Below, piece after piece: positions 17,259 to 25,875 of a DNA stretch of 35,427 nucleotides (position 1 is the stretch's first letter; each line of letters starts with the position of its first letter). Source of the stretch: Candidatus Atribacteria bacterium (GTDB taxonomy: Bacteria; Atribacterota; Phoenicimicrobiia; Phoenicimicrobiales; Stramentimicrobiaceae). Under the pieces are notes generated by a model. The model was not told where the DNA came from, searched no databases, and was given only the letters and a program-made list of their open reading frames with translations. Made by a program: the position numbers and the translations under genes. The DNA is taken from positions 1 to 35,427 of the forward strand of contig JAFGSC010000320.1 of the NCBI GenBank assembly GCA_016934875.1, given 5' to 3'.

Positions 17259-18362
17259 TTATGGTTGTTTGTTTAAAATAATATTACAAATTCTATCTAC
17301 ATCTTCCAAAACTAAATCAGCGTAAAGTGGCAGCGTCAGCACCCTGTTCGCTATGTATTTTGCAACGGGCGTTTTTTCAACATCAAATCTGTCTTTGTAG
17401 CACTCAAAATTGTTGGTGAGAGGGTAGAAATATTTCCGAGCATAGATACGCTCGGCTTTCAGTTTCTCAAACACCTCATCACGGCTCATCTGATACTCAT
17501 CAAATACTACTGGGAAATAAGCATAATTGCTCTTCACTCCTAGTTGAGGTTCGGATAACTTGATTCCATTAATATTATTTAATCTTTCAACATATCTCTC
17601 TACTACAGCTTTTCTCTTTTCTATCTCGCCCTCAATATAACGTAGATTACAAATACCCATAGCAGCCTGGAATTCATTCATTTTAGCATTTCCACCGACA
17701 TACTCAACAGATTCTGGTCCTATAATACCAAAGTTCTTTAAGTCATTTAATCTTTTAGTCAGCTTTTCATTCCTAAATGTTATTGCTCCGCCCTCAATAG
17801 TATTGAAAACTTTAGTAGCATGAAAACTGAACATTGAGGCATCGCCAAAATTTGCAATCCCAACACCGTTAATCATTACTCCAAAGGCATGAGCAGCATC
17901 ATAAATAACCGTGAGATTATGCTTCTTCGCTATCCTTTCAATCTCATTAACATTGCAGATATTTCCATAGACATGGACAGGGATGATAGCAGATGTCTTG
18001 TCTGTTATCAGAATCTCCAGTTTGTCCGTATCTATAGTGTAATCATCTGGATTAATATCACAAAATATCGGCTCCAAACCATCCCTTACTATGGCATGAG
18101 TTGTCGAAGCAAATGTGAAGGGCGTCGTGATAACTTCCCCAGTAAGATTAAAGGCTGCTATAGCGCACTCCAATGCCAAGTGACCGTTGGTAAAAAGCGT
18201 AATATTAGGAGCGTATAAATAACTAGACAACTCCGCTTCCAATTGCTTATGTTTTATACCCATATTAGTCAACCAGTGGCTGTCCCACAGGTCTTTAATT
18301 TCTTCAATATACTCCTCAAATTTTGGCATTGAAGAACGGGTTACTTGGATTGGTTTATTCAT
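17259..18362 (-). CDS. DegT/DnrJ/EryC1/StrS-family sugar aminotransferase (VioA-like)
   Basis: The 367-residue PLP-dependent enzyme transfers an amino group to a nucleotide-linked keto sugar. The Schiff-base lysine is K184 in SFHATKVFNTIEGGAI, and D155 in YDAAHAFG contacts the pyridine nitrogen. The N-terminal pattern (VTRSSMP...LTNMGIKHKQLE) resembles VioA, which makes dTDP-4-amino-4,6-dideoxyglucose, but WecE-type specificity is not excluded. The ATG overlaps the stop of the GNAT remnant (ATGA) and has GAGG eight bases upstream, showing translational coupling. The gene is intact although the rfbA and rfbB genes that would supply its substrate are broken. It may use dTDP-sugar made elsewhere, or may simply not yet have decayed. 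Confidence 0.88.
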   Translation of the reverse strand: MNKPIQVTRSSMPKFEEYIEEIKDLWDSHWLTNMGIKHKQLEAELSSYLYAPNITLFTNGHLALECAIAAFNLTGEVITTPFTFASTTHAIVRDGLEPIFCDINPDDYTIDTDKLEILITDKTSAIIPVHVYGNICNVNEIERIAKKHNLTVIYDAAHAFGVMINGVGIANFGDASMFSFHATKVFNTIEGGAITFRNEKLTKRLNDLKNFGIIGPESVEYVGGNAKMNEFQAAMGICNLRYIEGEIEKRKAVVERYVERLNNINGIKLSEPQLGVKSNYAYFPVVFDEYQMSRDEVFEKLKAERIYARKYFYPLTNNFECYKDRFDVEKTPVAKYIANRVLTLPLYADLVLEDVDRICNIILNKQP

Positions 18363-18732
18363 ACTATTCGCCTCACAATCGAATATTTATAAAACTCCTT
18401 TTTTGAAATTGCCATCATAATCATTTCTACAAATTTACTATTGCCCCTATTTTTCGTATCTCCTATTATAATATGGAATTCAGCGCCGCGATTTATAAAG
18501 TTAATACTCCCTAGAATTATTAGGCTTAAATATTATCTTCATCCATAGCTTCAACTATAGAACAAAGGATAGTTGTGTTTTAGTTTTACATATAATGGAC
18601 ATACCATCTATAATCCACATCTAAATTTATGAAGTAGAATGGTGCCCTTAAATAATTTATCAATTCACTGTCATTGAGCCACTTACTTATCTTTAGTATA
18701 TCTTTTTTACGAAGTCCTCTCAGTTTATACAT
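18359..18732 (-). pseudogene. GNAT-family N-acyltransferase remnant
   Basis: From an ATG at 18732 (GGGGAG eight bases upstream) comes a 58-residue GNAT N-terminus (LRGLRKKDILKISKWLNDSE) ending in TAG at 18556. After a short scrambled stretch the family middle part (GSINFINRGAEFHIIIGDTK) and the last strand (SKFVEMIMMAISKKEF) follow in another frame to a TGA at 18359. Between GDTKNRG and SKFVEMI, family members have some 50-60 residues with the acetyl-CoA loop; these are deleted. In amino-sugar pathways a GNAT enzyme acylates the sugar made by the aminotransferase, and its coupled position fits that role. It is inactive now. Confidence 0.7.
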
Positions 18733-19229
18733 TTTCTCATCTCCCCTACTAAAAACTTCATATCATCTATACTATAGGTTACGTCTGTTGAGAGATAAGC
18801 GCCATCAGATACTCCAAAGTACTTATAGGCAGAGTATATCGTATCTATCCCATCTAGCGGCTTTTGAAAGAAGGCTTGAACGTTATCGAGTATGATTTGA
18901 CCGAATCGATCTTTTAGCTCAAGGACTTTACTATTTATCAATTGCCCGAAATAGTTGACAACAAAAAGATATTCTTCATCAGCAAGAGTTTTATTGAATA
19001 TTGGCATAAATGCAGCATCTACATTATAATATTTAAAACTATAGCCATTTCTACTACACATTTCGCTCACAACGTTAACAAGGCAATAAGGGATGTAAAT
19101 CTTATTTATATTTCTGGCTTTGAGAAGATATAAAAGCGCATTTCTCCCATTGTTGAGAGGTATCAAGTCCTTATAATTTTCATTACTCATAAGCTGCTCT
19201 AAACCAAAATAACCCCCTATTTCTTTCAT
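18720..19229 (-). pseudogene. DegT-like PLP-fold protein, truncated
   Basis: The 169-residue frame matches the N-terminal half of a DegT-like family often found next to WbqC genes in polysaccharide loci. It has GGYFGLE, then LNNGRNALLYLL, D115 in ILDNVQAFF, and a possible PLP lysine K136 in SAYKYFGVSDGAYL. Relatives continue for well over 100 more residues; here the frame ends after MKFLVGEMRKCIN by running into the leader of the GNAT gene, so a deletion probably fused the two. RBS: AGAGGTG before the ATG. It starts 13 bases after the WbqC stop. The stub is unlikely to be an active enzyme. Confidence 0.65.
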
Positions 19230-19241
19230 TCATAACACCTC

Positions 19242-19952
19242 TTATAACAACCTATAGTCGTCAAGCATTTCATTGATCTTTTCTGGTTTATTAAACATCA
19301 TTGTGTCTACAATAGATAAGCGAGCTTCAAACTCTGGTCGCCTTTGCGAATATTTTTGGATGTTCATACTTAAAAACTTAATGTCTATCCCGGTTTTATA
19401 AAATTTGCTTCGGTCGTAGAACTCCAATCCACCCTCAGGGTTACAATACTCATCAACATTACCCAATGCCTTGCAAATGTTCAAGGTCCATTCATCTGAT
19501 GCCTTAACTTCATCAATTGATAGATGCATCTCAGAAAAAACATTCACATTCAACTTCACCCCAATATAATCACAGACCTTTTTAAGAGCATGCGCATTCA
19601 GATGAACAATGCTTTCTGTCTCAATATTGAGTGCAGTCTTTAAAACCCCTATTGTATCTCTGTAAAAAGGGGCTCGCTTTTTGTAATGTTCTAATTGGTG
19701 GAAAATAGTATTCCGCCAATCGAGTTCTTTTTTAATAGAAACATCTTTGATTTTGGTGTCTCGGCTGTGCTTTACCAGCGGAACTAAAATATACTGCCAA
19801 CCACTTTCTGGTTTTAGTATTCTGTTTCTACTGACCCATCCGTGCCTAACGAACTGCACAGAATCTAATAAGATAAAACGTTCCGTATGTTTTATTAAAC
19901 TGAAATAACCTAGATATGGGAAGAAGTAAGGTTGCATTATCCCTATCTTCAT
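19242..19952 (-). CDS. WbqC-family protein
   Basis: The 236-residue protein begins MKIGIMQPYFFPYLGYFSL, the family hallmark, followed by the RHGWVSRNRI segment and a C-terminal ICKALG...GI.IKFL core. WbqC proteins occur in O-antigen and other polysaccharide loci; no reaction has been firmly assigned to them to my knowledge. An upstream in-frame start exists, but the ATG at 19952 is preferred: it has AAGGAG at good spacing, gives the conserved N-terminus, and overlaps the flippase stop by four bases (ATGA). It is probably cotranslated with the flippase. Confidence 0.88.
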   Translation of the reverse strand: MKIGIMQPYFFPYLGYFSLIKHTERFILLDSVQFVRHGWVSRNRILKPESGWQYILVPLVKHSRDTKIKDVSIKKELDWRNTIFHQLEHYKKRAPFYRDTIGVLKTALNIETESIVHLNAHALKKVCDYIGVKLNVNVFSEMHLSIDEVKASDEWTLNICKALGNVDEYCNPEGGLEFYDRSKFYKTGIDIKFLSMNIQKYSQRRPEFEARLSIVDTMMFNKPEKINEMLDDYRLL

Positions 19953-21412
19953 AAAGTTACTCCTTTTCTGTTTGTTAAAATATCTTTGCATGTTAATAGT
20001 AAATATGTAAAACATTCAAGTTTAAATATTCTTGCCATCCCAACATATAGAATGATTCCTACAAATCCTTGAACTATCAAAGTCGGCCATTCTGTCATCC
20101 CAAACAACTGAACATTATAAACCGCCGCCCCCATCACCAAGGACAATAACAGCGATGGCGTAATGTCTTTCCATTGCTCTTTGTAACTGTAATTCAATAG
20201 CTTTCCATTCGGAAAAGAATTAATTATAGTTGAAATCAATCCATTGATAATACTCCCTAAAGCAATTGCATACACCCCATAAAATACTGTCACTCCCAAT
20301 ATAGCAAGACCTAATATTTTCTTTATTATCTCTAACTTTAAAAAAATATCACTACGCCCTAAAGCATTAATGGCCTGTAGATTAGCTGTATGTATAGGCC
20401 ACAAGGAATAACTGATACAATAAATCTGCAAGAAAGGAACGCAAGGTATCCACTTCTCGGTCAACAATATTTTGACTAGCGGTTTGGCAATGACAGCTAA
20501 ACCAACCATCATTGGAAATAATATAAAAGAGCTTGTAACGATGGAACGTCGTACCATCTCTTTAACTCTTTGTCTATTATCTTGTTGTGATGCTAAAGCA
20601 GGGAGCATTACTGACTGAATCGACCCATTAATATTCGTTACAATTAGTTCAGGTAACTGTTTGCCTCTATTATAAAAGCCCAGCATCTCTGCATTATAAA
20701 TTTTTCCGATAATAAGACTACTTAAATCCCTGGAAAGTCTATCAATTAATGATGAGACTAATAACTTCCATCCATATGAAAATAGACTTTTTACTCTCTT
20801 AAAAGAAAATAATAATCTCGGTCTCCACTTTACAGTGAACCAAAGGATTGCATTAGTTAACAACTGATTCGTTATTTGCTGTACTACTAAAGCCCATACG
20901 CCAAAACCTGCATATGCCATAACTATACCAACTGTTCCAGATACTACTATTGCACCAAGACTGCTAAAGAACAGCTTCTTAAATTGCATCTTTCGTGCTA
21001 CAATAGCATTCTGGATTGAATTAAAGGCGCCAAAGAACAATGTAACCGATAATACTCTGAGAACTGATATAAGCTGTGGTTCTTCAAAGAAAGCAGCTAT
21101 CAGCGGCGCAGCAAAGAAAAAAATCACATATAGTACACTGGCAACAAATAAACTCAAATAAAATACCGACGAAAAATCAGCTTCATTTGCATCTTTTTTT
21201 TGAATAAGTGCTGTATTGAAACCACTTTGCACAAATACATTTGCAACAATTATAAATATTGTTACAAGCGCTATAATGCCGTAATCTTCCGGTATAAGGA
21301 GACGTGCCAGAACTATTTGAACTATAAATTGTATTCCCTGAGTTCCTCCCCGCTCCATGAGTTTCCAAAAAAGGCTAGATAGGATTTTAGACTTATTGAC
21401 CTCATTACTCAT
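19949..21412 (-). CDS. Lipopolysaccharide-type flippase (WzxC/TuaB-like)
   Basis: The 487-residue membrane protein belongs to the MOP superfamily of polysaccharide exporters, with many hydrophobic helices. The N-terminal part (SSLFWKLMERGGTQGIQFIVQIVLARLL, then PEDYGIIAL) is typical of the WzxC/TuaB group. This group flips lipid-linked oligosaccharide repeats across the cytoplasmic membrane. It overlaps the GT2 gene upstream (ATGA) and the WbqC gene downstream (ATGA), so the three form a tightly coupled unit. No frame damage is seen. Confidence 0.92.
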   Translation of the reverse strand: MSNEVNKSKILSSLFWKLMERGGTQGIQFIVQIVLARLLIPEDYGIIALVTIFIIVANVFVQSGFNTALIQKKDANEADFSSVFYLSLFVASVLYVIFFFAAPLIAAFFEEPQLISVLRVLSVTLFFGAFNSIQNAIVARKMQFKKLFFSSLGAIVVSGTVGIVMAYAGFGVWALVVQQITNQLLTNAILWFTVKWRPRLLFSFKRVKSLFSYGWKLLVSSLIDRLSRDLSSLIIGKIYNAEMLGFYNRGKQLPELIVTNINGSIQSVMLPALASQQDNRQRVKEMVRRSIVTSSFILFPMMVGLAVIAKPLVKILLTEKWIPCVPFLQIYCISYSLWPIHTANLQAINALGRSDIFLKLEIIKKILGLAILGVTVFYGVYAIALGSIINGLISTIINSFPNGKLLNYSYKEQWKDITPSLLLSLVMGAAVYNVQLFGMTEWPTLIVQGFVGIILYVGMARIFKLECFTYLLLTCKDILTNRKGVTL

Positions 21413-22371
21413 CTACCAAGTTTCCTTTTTATATTAATCAAAACTTTTGCAATTTTTGGATAGTATTGCTTAATAAATATCTTAATTTTTGTTTCTATAT
21501 CTAAGGCTGAATATATCTCTTTAAATTCCCCTTCTTTCGCTTCTTTGAACCTCCCCTGCACTAACATGATTTTAAATCTATTATTCTTAATTTTTTTTTT
21601 AATTGTAATGTCGTACTTATATTCCGCATATCTATTGATTTCATTGAGCATATCCACAATCTTATTAGTATGTACAACACGTCTCTCAATACTTGCGGAT
21701 GACATCATACTTGTCCAAGAACCTTTTATCCCTACTCGATAAGCTGACATAAACTCATCAATATAATATACTGTTCCTTGAAGAGCTAAATATATAACAA
21801 GAGGATAGTCGCCAATCGGCGCATTTTCTTGAAAATCTGGTCTATTTTTGCAAAATACTGCTGGGTATAGTATTGAATTCGTGGCGAAAAGACTGCCGCC
21901 TCCTTCAATTACTTCTTCAGTTGTGAAGATTTTATTACCGCGATTGGGTCGAATATATGGTTTCTTTTTTATTTTTTCTGGAGAGACTCTGTATGCAGCA
22001 TGGACACATATACTACATTCGGGATACTTTTCCATATAATCTACTTGTTTTTGCAACTTATAAGGATCTGTCCAATAATCATCTCCTTCGCAAATAGCTA
22101 TATACTTGCCCTTTGCTCTCTCTCTATTAAAACGTCCTACCTTTACTCCTTTTGAGTATTGGTTTTCTGTTTGATATATTGGTTTTATTAAATCCGGATA
22201 TTTAGATTCATATTGCTTTATAATTTCTGGTGTTCTGTCAGTAGATGCATCATCGTGAATCAGTATCTCATAATTAAAATTGGATTTTTGCATTAAAAAA
22301 CTTTCTATTGCATCTGCTATATAGTTCTCATGATTATATGTCATACAAATAATACTAACCATTATGCCCAT
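21409..22371 (-). CDS. Glycosyltransferase family 2
   Basis: The 320-residue GT-A fold enzyme transfers a sugar from a nucleotide donor during polysaccharide repeat assembly. The N-terminal VSIICMTYNHENYI, the first acidic motif DDASTD (residues 41-46) and the metal-binding-type EGDDYW (94-99) are the usual donor-site residues. The C-terminal part is basic and has no clear transmembrane helix. The chosen ATG has GGGA nine bases upstream; an internal ATG three codons later is possible. It is the first intact gene of the polysaccharide unit on the minus strand. Confidence 0.9.
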   Translation of the reverse strand: MGIMVSIICMTYNHENYIADAIESFLMQKSNFNYEILIHDDASTDRTPEIIKQYESKYPDLIKPIYQTENQYSKGVKVGRFNRERAKGKYIAICEGDDYWTDPYKLQKQVDYMEKYPECSICVHAAYRVSPEKIKKKPYIRPNRGNKIFTTEEVIEGGGSLFATNSILYPAVFCKNRPDFQENAPIGDYPLVIYLALQGTVYYIDEFMSAYRVGIKGSWTSMMSSASIERRVVHTNKIVDMLNEINRYAEYKYDITIKKKIKNNRFKIMLVQGRFKEAKEGEFKEIYSALDIETKIKIFIKQYYPKIAKVLINIKRKLGR

Positions 22372-22413
22372 ATTTCTACATCCCTTTTTCTAATTAAAAG
22401 TATAAAAATATTA

Positions 22414-23220
22414 TTAATTACCATATCTTTGAGATATAATCTCTACCTTAATATATGGCCCATCCTTAAACCTTATGATCTCTTCATTCAATAAGTCATT
22501 ACGAAATTCTACTATTCGCTCCTCTGCAACTTTCGGATTCCATAATTTTTCCATAATTTTAACAGCGCTTGTACTCAATATTGTTCTCAAATCAGCATTC
22601 TGAACTAATATTCCTACCTTACTGTACAAATCATTAATATGGTTATGCTTATGGATAAATTCATTCTTATCATGGTTAATTAAAAAAGGTACAGACCCCC
22701 ATTGCCTGGCTTGCTACTACTGCACAACTACTGTTCATTGACTTGTTAAACACAGCATCCCAGCTTTCCTGTTGATCACTGGTAAACAAATAAATATTTG
22801 CTTTTTCCATATATTCTTCACCTTATTCGTCGATATTGAACCTAAAAATATTTTCCGATATCTAAATCCAGACTATTAATCATGTTTTGTATTTTCTCGT
22901 CTATAGGACCACCTCCAATGAAATCAAGTATACAATTAAAAACCGCTTTCTTTTAAGTTTTTCATAACCAAAACAGCTTTTTCAGCATGCTTCAAATCAA
23001 GAAATCTTCCACACCACAAAAGGGTGATAGACTTTTGGTTTTTGTTCTCACATAATTCTTTAACGTCATATTTCTTTACTTCAGGAAAATATCCTCACTT
23101 ATATGTTTTGTTTGGGTATGCACCTATAAGTGATAAATTTCTTGCCCTATAAGCGCTTGCACATAACATATATAGGTTTTTTCCTGTAACGAGTATGATA
23201 TTTAAATATTGATTCGATCA
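22414..23220 (-). pseudogene. Glycosyltransferase family 4 remnant
   Basis: Read on the minus strand, pieces of a GT-B enzyme appear in order but in different frames: LIGAYPNKTYK (near 23110), NQKSITLLWCGRFLDLKHAE (near 23010), LDFIGGGPIDEKIQNMI (near 22900), EKANIYLFTSDQQESWDAVF (near 22780), SCAVVASQA, and the C-terminal WNPKVAEERI (about 22520). These match the donor-binding half of GT4 enzymes, including the LFTSD..E.W and E7E-like region, where a second Glu has become Lys. At least four frameshifts or stops separate them. Only the last 71 codons (22414-22629) are open. It would have acted in the same polysaccharide pathway. Confidence 0.75.
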
Positions 23221-23259
23221 ATCTCTGGTTCATCCATCTCCATGCACCCTTTTTAAGAA

Positions 23260-23281
23260 AACTTTCGAATATTCGAAAGTT
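23260..23281. repeat. Perfect 22-bp palindrome
   Basis: The two 11-base halves (AACTTTCGAAT and its exact complement) abut with no spacer. There is no T-run on either side, so it is not a standard terminator. It lies where the GT4 remnant fades out and before the plus-strand open region. It could be an operator or a recombination or insertion site. Confidence 0.6.
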
Positions 23282-24063
23282 AGTTATTTAATAATGTTTT
23301 GGACGCGTTCTTAAATAGAAATATCTTGTACTGAACCATTAATAACCACATTGCTTTTCATACCCCATTTTAGGCATTGGTTATAGTTATAAGTATATTC
23401 ATTTTTATAAGACCTATTTCACATATGGGTAATGTTCGCTCATTACCTCGTTTTACTTTACTAGTTCTTGTTCCATTGGCTCGGTCGCAACAAATTTCTA
23501 TTCATAGTCATTACCCAATAACTTATACATTTCATTGTAAAAAGATATCTGATGATGATTTTAATAATTTGAATAAAAGGTTATTTTCATATATCCTTTC
23601 TAATAAATATTTTACTATCGATCTACACCTTAAGCGATGGAAACCTCTATCCTACTTATAGAAAGCCCTTCGACTTACTTGCCAAGGGACTTTCTCGTTC
23701 TAACCGACTCCCCAAACAGGAAGATTTTCGCAACTTCTATATGAGTGAAGAAACAATAGATACCCTTCGAAGGTTAGAAGAAATAATTTATATAGAGTCA
23801 CATTAGCACACATTTATCAAATAATAAAGGGGAATATAGCACCTTTTAATCATTTTCTTCAGACTATGTTCCCACTTGATGCCGCCAATTTGTAAAATTT
23901 TGCATCGTCTTCTTTCAGTTTTTTAAATATTCATTCTTATCATCGTAAAGATATATATCATACACATCACAGGAAAAAAATTCATTCTCGCAAGTGTTTG
24001 TATAGATACAGAAAAAGTACTCGTTTGTCCTATTTATGTTATCCCTACTAACAATAAAAGTAC
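23282..24063. other. Eroded region with weak plus-strand coding traces
   Basis: Apart from the plus-strand fragment at 23636-23806, no gene is recognised. A 94-codon plus-strand frame (23377-23661) lacks a ribosome binding site and matches nothing that I know. On the minus strand near 23900-24000 short protein-like pieces (CDVYDIYLYDDKNEYLK, then EDDAKFYKLAASSGNIV in another frame) suggest a frameshifted, eroded gene that I cannot identify. Confidence 0.4.
23636..23806 (+). pseudogene. Unidentified C-terminal gene fragment
   Basis: A protein-like frame (DGNLYPTYRKPFDLLAKGL and further to a TAG at 23804) has no start codon or ribosome binding site and seems joined by a frameshift to the plus-strand frame before it. 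The Y.KPFDLLA pattern recalls the C-termini of some serine site-specific recombinases, but the match is weak. It is on the opposite strand to all neighbours, which fits a mobile-element remnant. Confidence 0.3.
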
Positions 24064-25332
24064 CTAGAATGAATATGGATTAAAGGGCTTTAAAAGCATA
24101 TTTTCGCCTTTTTCATCCTCAATTTGAATGATTGTATTGATTTCTTCAATCACTCTTGCCAACTGACTTTTGGTTTCCGCTTTAATAAATATTCTACTTA
24201 TCACCTGATCAAGGGTACCTATTTGAGTTATTGAATCTCCTTCTTCATGATGATAAGCGATATCAAATACTTCTGGGTAAGTAGTGATTTTATCAAAACC
24301 TGTAATTTTCGTTATTTTTCCTCTTTTGCCAATTGAAAAAAGTCTACATGCCCACTGATCAAAGTCAGGCTTATCCAGTTCTTTAATTGGGTATCCTTTC
24401 ATCTCCCCGGTCAGGGCATATCTGATCATCATCTCCACCGTATCTATCCCATTCATTTCCTTGATGATTTTATGAGTTTGACCTAATCCATCTCTGAAGG
24501 CTGTTTCATGAATACACACTCTACCCTGATGTACAAAAGCCTGTATAAAAAGCACACCATTTTTGATGTTCAGTGATGTACATAAGTTAACTACTTTTTG
24601 ATGGTCGGTATTTTTAAAACTGGATAGGTGTTTGGAAGGAAAAATATTCGCTGTGGGAATTGATGGGAATCCTTTTTGTTGTTTATTTGAATATAAATCA
24701 CACATAGTTGATAAGCTCACATAGCCGTCTTGTATCGTATAAAGTATTTGGACCTGTTCCCCAATCATGTATTCCTCAACCAGCACTTTCTTCCTTTTTG
24801 AAAAACCTATGGATTCCAGGTATCTCTCTCGCAGTTCTTCTTCGTTATCACAGACAAAGATTCCTTTGCCTCCTCCCGAATCAACGGGCTTAATCACGAC
24901 AGGATACTGAATGGGAGGCATCTTTACAGGATTATTCCAATCAGTTAGCTCATATTCTTTCACCACTGGCAGTCCGTGTTCAACACAGACTTTTTTGAAC
25001 TTATCCTTGTTGGTCATGATGTCAACCTGTTCTGCGGTGGCATAGAAGGGAAGGTTTAACTTATCACAGACCTGCTGACAGTAGGTCAGCTTGGAATCCA
25101 GATAGGCCATGAACACCCCATCCACCTTTAAGGACTTGGCCAGTTTGACTACGGCGTCCACATCGGTGATACTGACAAGATAGCTTTTATCAGCTATCTG
25201 TTTGGCCGGAGAATCAACCAGGTAATCTGTTACAATCACATGCACACCCAGTTCCTGTGCTCTCTTTACATAATTAATGGTTGGCCTTATCCCTCCCAGC
25301 AATAGCAATTTCTTCCCTCTTAAATCGGTCAT
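24064..25332 (-). CDS. ATP-grasp domain protein, copy 4
   Basis: The 422-residue protein is a close paralogue of copies 1 and 3. It has KKLLLLGG near the start, KPVDSGGGKGI as phosphate loop, VEEYM, and HETAFR at the second metal site, where sisters have HEMGFR or HEAGFR. It ends in FNPYSF. A GTG 12 bases upstream is in frame, but the ATG is preferred because it has GAGGTG nine bases upstream and gives the conserved TDLRGKK start. About 40 bases of leader are similar to the leader of copy 3, so the duplication included upstream DNA. It lies downstream of a DctPQM transporter with an IS200 remnant between. Confidence 0.88.
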   Translation of the reverse strand: MTDLRGKKLLLLGGIRPTINYVKRAQELGVHVIVTDYLVDSPAKQIADKSYLVSITDVDAVVKLAKSLKVDGVFMAYLDSKLTYCQQVCDKLNLPFYATAEQVDIMTNKDKFKKVCVEHGLPVVKEYELTDWNNPVKMPPIQYPVVIKPVDSGGGKGIFVCDNEEELRERYLESIGFSKRKKVLVEEYMIGEQVQILYTIQDGYVSLSTMCDLYSNKQQKGFPSIPTANIFPSKHLSSFKNTDHQKVVNLCTSLNIKNGVLFIQAFVHQGRVCIHETAFRDGLGQTHKIIKEMNGIDTVEMMIRYALTGEMKGYPIKELDKPDFDQWACRLFSIGKRGKITKITGFDKITTYPEVFDIAYHHEEGDSITQIGTLDQVISRIFIKAETKSQLARVIEEINTIIQIEDEKGENMLLKPFNPYSF

Positions 25333-25444
25333 AGGATCTTGCACCTCAATTATTAGTTTTTATTTTCATAAATACCATGTTGTTGCCCATAAAGGCTAAA
25401 TGCTTTCACAATATCGTTTATCATAACGAAATTGAGTTAACCAC

Positions 25445-25463
25445 CCACCCGCATAGCGGGTGG
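25445..25463. repeat. IS200-type terminal hairpin
   Basis: CCACCCGCATAGCGGGTGG forms a perfect 8-bp stem with an ATA loop. It follows the end of an IS200 transposase remnant at 25491, which is where these elements carry a subterminal hairpin recognised by TnpA. It could also terminate transcription weakly. Confidence 0.6.
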
Positions 25464-25490
25464 CTTTAAGCGGTCTCTAAAGAGGCCAAA

Positions 25491-25619
25491 TTATTCTTCC
25501 TGGTCTATTTCTTCTTGTTTTTCCCTATCTTCCTGGTATTTTACATACTTTCTGATATTATTCTCATCCAGACCGATGGTGCTGATGCAATAGCTTCTAA
25601 TCTAGAAGTGGTTCCCCAT
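25491..25619 (-). pseudogene. IS200-family transposase TnpA, 3' remnant
   Basis: The C-terminal end of a TnpA of the Y1 family is readable: GNHF, an in-frame TAG where relatives have Trp, then IRSYCISTIGLDENNIRKYV and a Glu-rich tail to a TAA at 25491. The pattern WG..F..R.Y.I.T.G is typical of IS200 TnpA. The N-terminal two thirds, including the HUH motif, are not readable upstream, where the DNA (25620-25870) is AT-rich and scrambled. The element is dead. Confidence 0.6.
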
Positions 25620-25875
25620 TGACATAATATCCTAAGGTTAGACCAATTCAGCAGAACACCTTTTAGTATCAGTTACCTGTAGGCGGGACAGAATATGAAA
25701 CAATATTTTCACTGATAGATGGTATGTGAAAATGTATGGAATCAATTTACTCATTTGATCATATTTTATCATATTATATCAATTGTCCCATAGTAAAACT
25801 AATTAATCTTTCCTACTACCTTCTAAAAAGATAAGGCTCTAGGGCTAACTAAAAATAAGGATTCCAAGCATCTAG

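Noticed and set aside
23377..23661. A 94-codon plus-strand frame as a real gene
   Set aside because: No ribosome binding site, no recognisable family and surrounded by eroded DNA; kept only as part of the gene-poor stretch.
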